A stretch of 64,000 nt of DNA from Natronosalvus halobius (GTDB taxonomy: Archaea; Halobacteriota; Halobacteria; Halobacteriales; Natrialbaceae). The stretch spans positions 682,001 to 746,000 of the forward strand of contig NZ_CP099997.1 in the NCBI RefSeq assembly GCF_024138145.1, in the 5' to 3' direction. How positions within the stretch are numbered: position 1 is the stretch's first letter; every line of letters begins with the position of its first letter. Shown here piece after piece: positions 61,151-64,000 of this stretch. Both the position numbers and the translations under genes were made by a program. The notes below the pieces were generated by a model. The model had not been told where the DNA came from. It made no database searches and was given only the letters and a program-made list of their open reading frames with translations.

Positions 61151-61525
61151 ATGGAAGAAATCAGTACCGACGACGCACCCGCCAGTATCGGCCCGTACTC
61201 ACAGGCGATGGTCCACGGCGACACGGTCTACGTCTCCGGACAGGGGCCAGCGAACCCCGAATCGAGGGAAGTCGAAGTCGACGACATTCGAGACCAGACA
61301 GCCCAGACCCTCGAGAACATCGGCGCCATCCTGGAGGCGGCGGGGACGTCGCTCGACAACGTGATCAAGGCCAACGTGTACGTCACCGACATGGACAACT
61401 ACGACGCGGTCAACGAGGTGTACGCCGAGTACCTGTCCGAACCGTTCCCAGCACGTTGTGCGGTCGAGGTGTCGGACCTCCCGATCGACATCGGCGTCGA
61501 AATCGAAGTCGTCGCGGCGACGTAG
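61151..61525 (+). CDS. RidA-family enamine/imine deaminase
   Basis: The protein has 124 residues. PASIGPYSQAMVHGDTVYVSGQGP starts the YjgF fold, and the C-terminus has the catalytic Arg (FPARCAVEVSDLP) and the late acidic residue VEIEVVA. It hydrolyses reactive enamine intermediates formed by PLP enzymes, or a specific substrate in the catabolic cluster. The ATG is about 27 bp after the TATA box, so the mRNA is probably leaderless. Confidence 0.93.
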   Translation: MEEISTDDAPASIGPYSQAMVHGDTVYVSGQGPANPESREVEVDDIRDQTAQTLENIGAILEAAGTSLDNVIKANVYVTDMDNYDAVNEVYAEYLSEPFPARCAVEVSDLPIDIGVEIEVVAAT

Positions 61526-61915
61526 TAATCGTTGAAACGGCTTCGACATCGGTCGCAGGCAGTCGCCGGAACGGCTGGTTCCGGCCGTCCAGTCACGACC
61601 GAAGGGGCAACGGCGTTCACCGCCTGTTATAGTTCTCACCACCGCTTTTCACCGCCGAGTTGACTCGAAGGTCGTGGAGACGAGACGACGAACTCGATCG
61701 CATCGGCGGTCCGAACGTTCCAGCGGCGATGTCCACCCCACTTTGTCTGTTCGTCCCGTTGTAAACGGGCGTCCGGGAAAGGCGGACTACCCGACGAACG
61801 GCTCTCGGGCCCGGAGCGCGCCCGTTTCGTGCAAAGTATGGTCACGGTGACGGACCGTCGCGGAAACTGTTCGGCAGTAAGGAACGTTTATTGTGATCGA
61901 GTCCCACTGTCCGCT

Positions 61916-62686
61916 ATGGACCAAGAAGCCCTCCCCTCCAGCGGCCGGGTGCAAGCGACGCACCTCTCGCTCGACATCCTGGACGAGATCCGTCGCCGGA
62001 ACGGAGCCGGCGTGACCGAACTCGCCACTCACTTCGACCGTTCGAAGAGTACGATTCACAGCCACCTGCGGACGCTGGCTGTCGAGGGATATCTGGTCAA
62101 CGAGGACGGGTTCTACACGGTCGGCCTTCGAGCCCTCCAGCTGGGCGGTCACGCCAGAGTCAAGCATCCTCTCTACAGGATGGCGAAAGACGAAGTGGAC
62201 GAACTCGCGAAAGAGACGGGGGAAACGGCCAAGATCGTCGTCGAGGAGGGTGGCAAAGGCGTCTACCTCTATCAGTCCCGGTCGAAGCAGGCGGTTACGA
62301 CCGACTCTCACGTGGGAACGCACGTGTTCTTGCACTCGACGGCGGTCGGAAAAGCGATTCTCGCTCACCTGGACGAATCGCGACGGGAAGCCATTCTAGA
62401 CGAGTACGGACTCCCCAAAGTGACGCCGAACACGGTCACCGATCGAGGGGCGCTCACGGCTCGGCTCGAGGAAATCCGGGAGCGCGGCTTTGCGTTCGAT
62501 GATGGCGAACGCATCGAAGGGCTGCGGTGCGTCGCCGCCCCGATTAAATCGGACGAAGCGGTGCTGGGGTCCATCAGTGTCTCCGGTCCGAAGAAACGAA
62601 TCGACGACGAAACGTTTCGAACGACGCTCCCAGAGCTAGTACGAGATACCGCCCGTGTCATCGAAATTAACGTGACCTATTCGTAG
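61916..62686 (+). CDS. IclR-family transcriptional regulator
   Basis: The protein has 256 residues. HTH: SLDILDEIRRRNGAGVTELATHFDRSKSTIHSHLRTLA; effector domain: FLHSTAVGKAILAHLDESRRE and RCVAAPIKSDEAVLGSISVSGP. It is a paralogue of the regulator at 51712 but not a close duplicate. GTTTATTG about 27 bp upstream of the ATG supports the start. It may control the lyase gene on the right or the RidA gene on the left. Confidence 0.93.
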   Translation: MDQEALPSSGRVQATHLSLDILDEIRRRNGAGVTELATHFDRSKSTIHSHLRTLAVEGYLVNEDGFYTVGLRALQLGGHARVKHPLYRMAKDEVDELAKETGETAKIVVEEGGKGVYLYQSRSKQAVTTDSHVGTHVFLHSTAVGKAILAHLDESRREAILDEYGLPKVTPNTVTDRGALTARLEEIRERGFAFDDGERIEGLRCVAAPIKSDEAVLGSISVSGPKKRIDDETFRTTLPELVRDTARVIEINVTYS

Positions 62687-63264
62687 GCATCGCCCTCTTC
62701 GCCGGTCCGTCCCGCGTTCGAGCCCTGTCGTTGAATCTCGTGTACTCGAACGAAAGATTGTGTCGTTCTCTGGTGGTCACTATCGACCCACGACAACACC
62801 GCCCGTTACTAACTTAGGTATGTAATGTTCTGGTCTCGTTCGTGACGATGATGCCAATTGGAACCCCATCTGTGGCTTTCGTTCTCCACAGAGGTGCGAC
62901 CGTTCGGATAGAACGAACAATAGGCGCTGACGATGCGTTCGTCTCCAATTCGAATGGGGCCTCGTCTCCGCGGCCATCTTTCGGTGTGCTCGCTCGAGAT
63001 GGACGAAGAGCGGACCGAGTTCGTGGGGTTAGGCTGACTGTCGGTCGCCAAAAACCGGGAGAGTCGGAATAGGACGCAATCTTCGTTCGGTATCAGAGAA
63101 CGATCCACTCAGGAGGGAGAAGACTCGCGTTCGATCGAGACCATCCAGGAAACGACTGGACGGAGCGACGAACTGCCTGTTCAGTAGCCATCGATACGTG
63201 AGCGGTCAGTGATCGAGTTTCGACCTCGCCCAATTCGTGCTGTACGGTCGTCGTTTCGCTCGAG
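62687..63264. other. Intergenic region, no gene recognised
   Basis: 578 bp between convergent genes (IclR on the plus strand, lyase on the minus strand). Short open frames occur on both strands but none is protein-like. No repeats or RNA genes are seen. Confidence 0.45.
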
Positions 63265-64000
63265 TTACGCCTCGAGAGAAGTCGATTCGTTCTGACTCTC
63301 GAGTCGCTCGAGGTACCGTTCGACGCGATCACGATCGTCGCTCGAGAGTTCGACGAGGGGTTCGCGGACGGGACCACCTGCCATTCCCTGTAGCTCCTGT
63401 CCGTACTTGACCACCGGCACGTTCTTCGCCGAACTGAACGCGGACCCGCCGCCGTGTTCTTCCCTGAACTCTTCGAACGGACGGAGCGCGTGTTTGATTC
63501 GTCTGGCGCGATCCCAGTCGCCGGCCGAGAGTGCCTCGTCGAGTGCGAGGACCGGCTTCGGGACGAAGTTCCCGATTCCGGTGGTGAACCCGTCCGCACC
63601 CTCGATGGCGTACGCGAGTGCGTATCGTTCGGCCACGCCATTGAGCCACTCGACGTCTCCCGAAACCGTCTGGACCAGTCGGGAGAATAGCTTGACGTCA
63701 TTGACGGCATACTTTACGGCGACGACGTTGTCGATCGTCGAGAGGTCGTCGAGCACCGTCTCGCTGAGCAGGTCGCCGCGCTTGTACAGGACGATTCCGA
63801 GGTCCGTGGCCGCAGCGAGCGTACGGTAGTACTCGATCAACCCCTGCTCGTGGATGTAGGTGTGTCTCGGATACATGACCATGACGGCGTCGACCCCGGC
63901 CGTATCGTACGCCTCGATCAGTTCGACGGCGTTCTTCGCACTCCCGCCGACCCCGCCGACGACCGTCGCGTCGTCGGGGAGGGCGTCAACCGTCGATTGG
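63265..64000 (-). CDS. Dihydrodipicolinate synthase/KDG aldolase family lyase (partial, N-terminus outside the window)
   Basis: About 245 codons are visible and the frame stays open to the right edge. VVGGVGGSAKNAVELIEAYDTAGVDAVMVMYP is the barrel strand with GG-S substrate contacts, and VVAVKYAVND carries the Schiff-base Lys. Members cleave or make 2-keto-3-deoxy sugar acids or dihydrodipicolinate; the surrounding sugar genes favour sugar-acid catabolism. The start lies beyond 64000. Confidence 0.88.
   Translation of the reverse strand, partial: QSTVDALPDDATVVGGVGGSAKNAVELIEAYDTAGVDAVMVMYPRHTYIHEQGLIEYYRTLAAATDLGIVLYKRGDLLSETVLDDLSTIDNVVAVKYAVNDVKLFSRLVQTVSGDVEWLNGVAERYALAYAIEGADGFTTGIGNFVPKPVLALDEALSAGDWDRARRIKHALRPFEEFREEHGGGSAFSSAKNVPVVKYGQELQGMAGGPVREPLVELSSDDRDRVERYLERLESQNESTSLEA

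Overview
The window is chromosomal DNA from a halophilic archaeon (class Halobacteria, most like the Natrialbales). The evidence is uniformly high GC, strongly acidic proteins with Asp/Glu-rich tails, Tat-type lipoprotein signals, archaeal informational genes (RFC large subunit, 20S proteasome, HTH_10 regulators) and many start codons 25-30 bp after a TATA-like box, as expected for leaderless mRNAs. No rRNA and no CRISPR array is visible. One tRNA gene, tRNA-Val(CAC), was found. Species assignment is not possible from sequence reading alone.

Region 1 (1-38.9 kb) is mostly housekeeping: two beta-propeller PQQ-repeat proteins, rfcL, a BioF-like enzyme whose PLP lysine is replaced by Thr, thioredoxin, UspA, an AI-2E-type exporter, gamma-glutamyltransferase, dinB, a DnaJ-domain membrane protein, a uracil-DNA glycosylase relative, folD, padR, an MgtC/DUF4010 protein, a class III aminotransferase, a proteasome beta-alpha operon, an AT-rich response regulator, mutY, an orphan DNA methyltransferase, tdk, an FMN reductase, an O-acetylhomoserine sulfhydrylase-type enzyme, several small zinc ribbons and a PduO-type cobalamin adenosyltransferase. 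One zinc-ribbon regulator is split by an in-frame TAG. Another small gene lacks a start in its reading frame.

Region 2 (38.8-46.1 kb) starts at tRNA-Val, whose 3' end is duplicated 132 bp downstream. It holds a compact respiratory/nitrosative module. A heme-copper oxidase subunit I with all six His ligands has Gln where oxygen reductases have the cross-linked Tyr, next to a CuA subunit II and small membrane subunits. Around it are an NnrS/heme-copper-like membrane protein, a MoaD-like protein ending in Cys-Cys instead of Gly-Gly, an HTH_10 regulator, a DUF2249 protein and a CGCGG-type rSAM-modified RiPP precursor candidate. Four 12-bp CGAA-N4-TTCG sites plus one near match sit upstream of these genes, suggesting one anaerobic/NO-responsive regulon. 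I infer a CuA-type nitric oxide reductase system.

Region 3 (46.7-48.4 kb) is a ParA/partner operon. Upstream lies a striking array in which the triplet TAG recurs every 9 bp, eleven times without a gap, then degenerately to about 48.39 kb: a candidate centromere (parS-like) or operator array.

Region 4 (49-64 kb) is an accessory catabolic region: Gfo/Idh oxidoreductase, zinc alcohol dehydrogenase, two IclR regulators, sulfatase, sugar-phosphate isomerase, aldehyde dehydrogenase, NAD-dependent epimerase, M14-like hydrolase, RidA and a DHDPS/KDG-aldolase-family lyase running off the right edge. It looks like a sugar or sugar-acid (possibly sulfated) degradation island. A 64-bp hairpin repeat occurs once here (52.9 kb) and once in region 1 (23.3 kb), with a compensatory base-pair change. 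Short tandem duplications are common throughout, in genes and between them.
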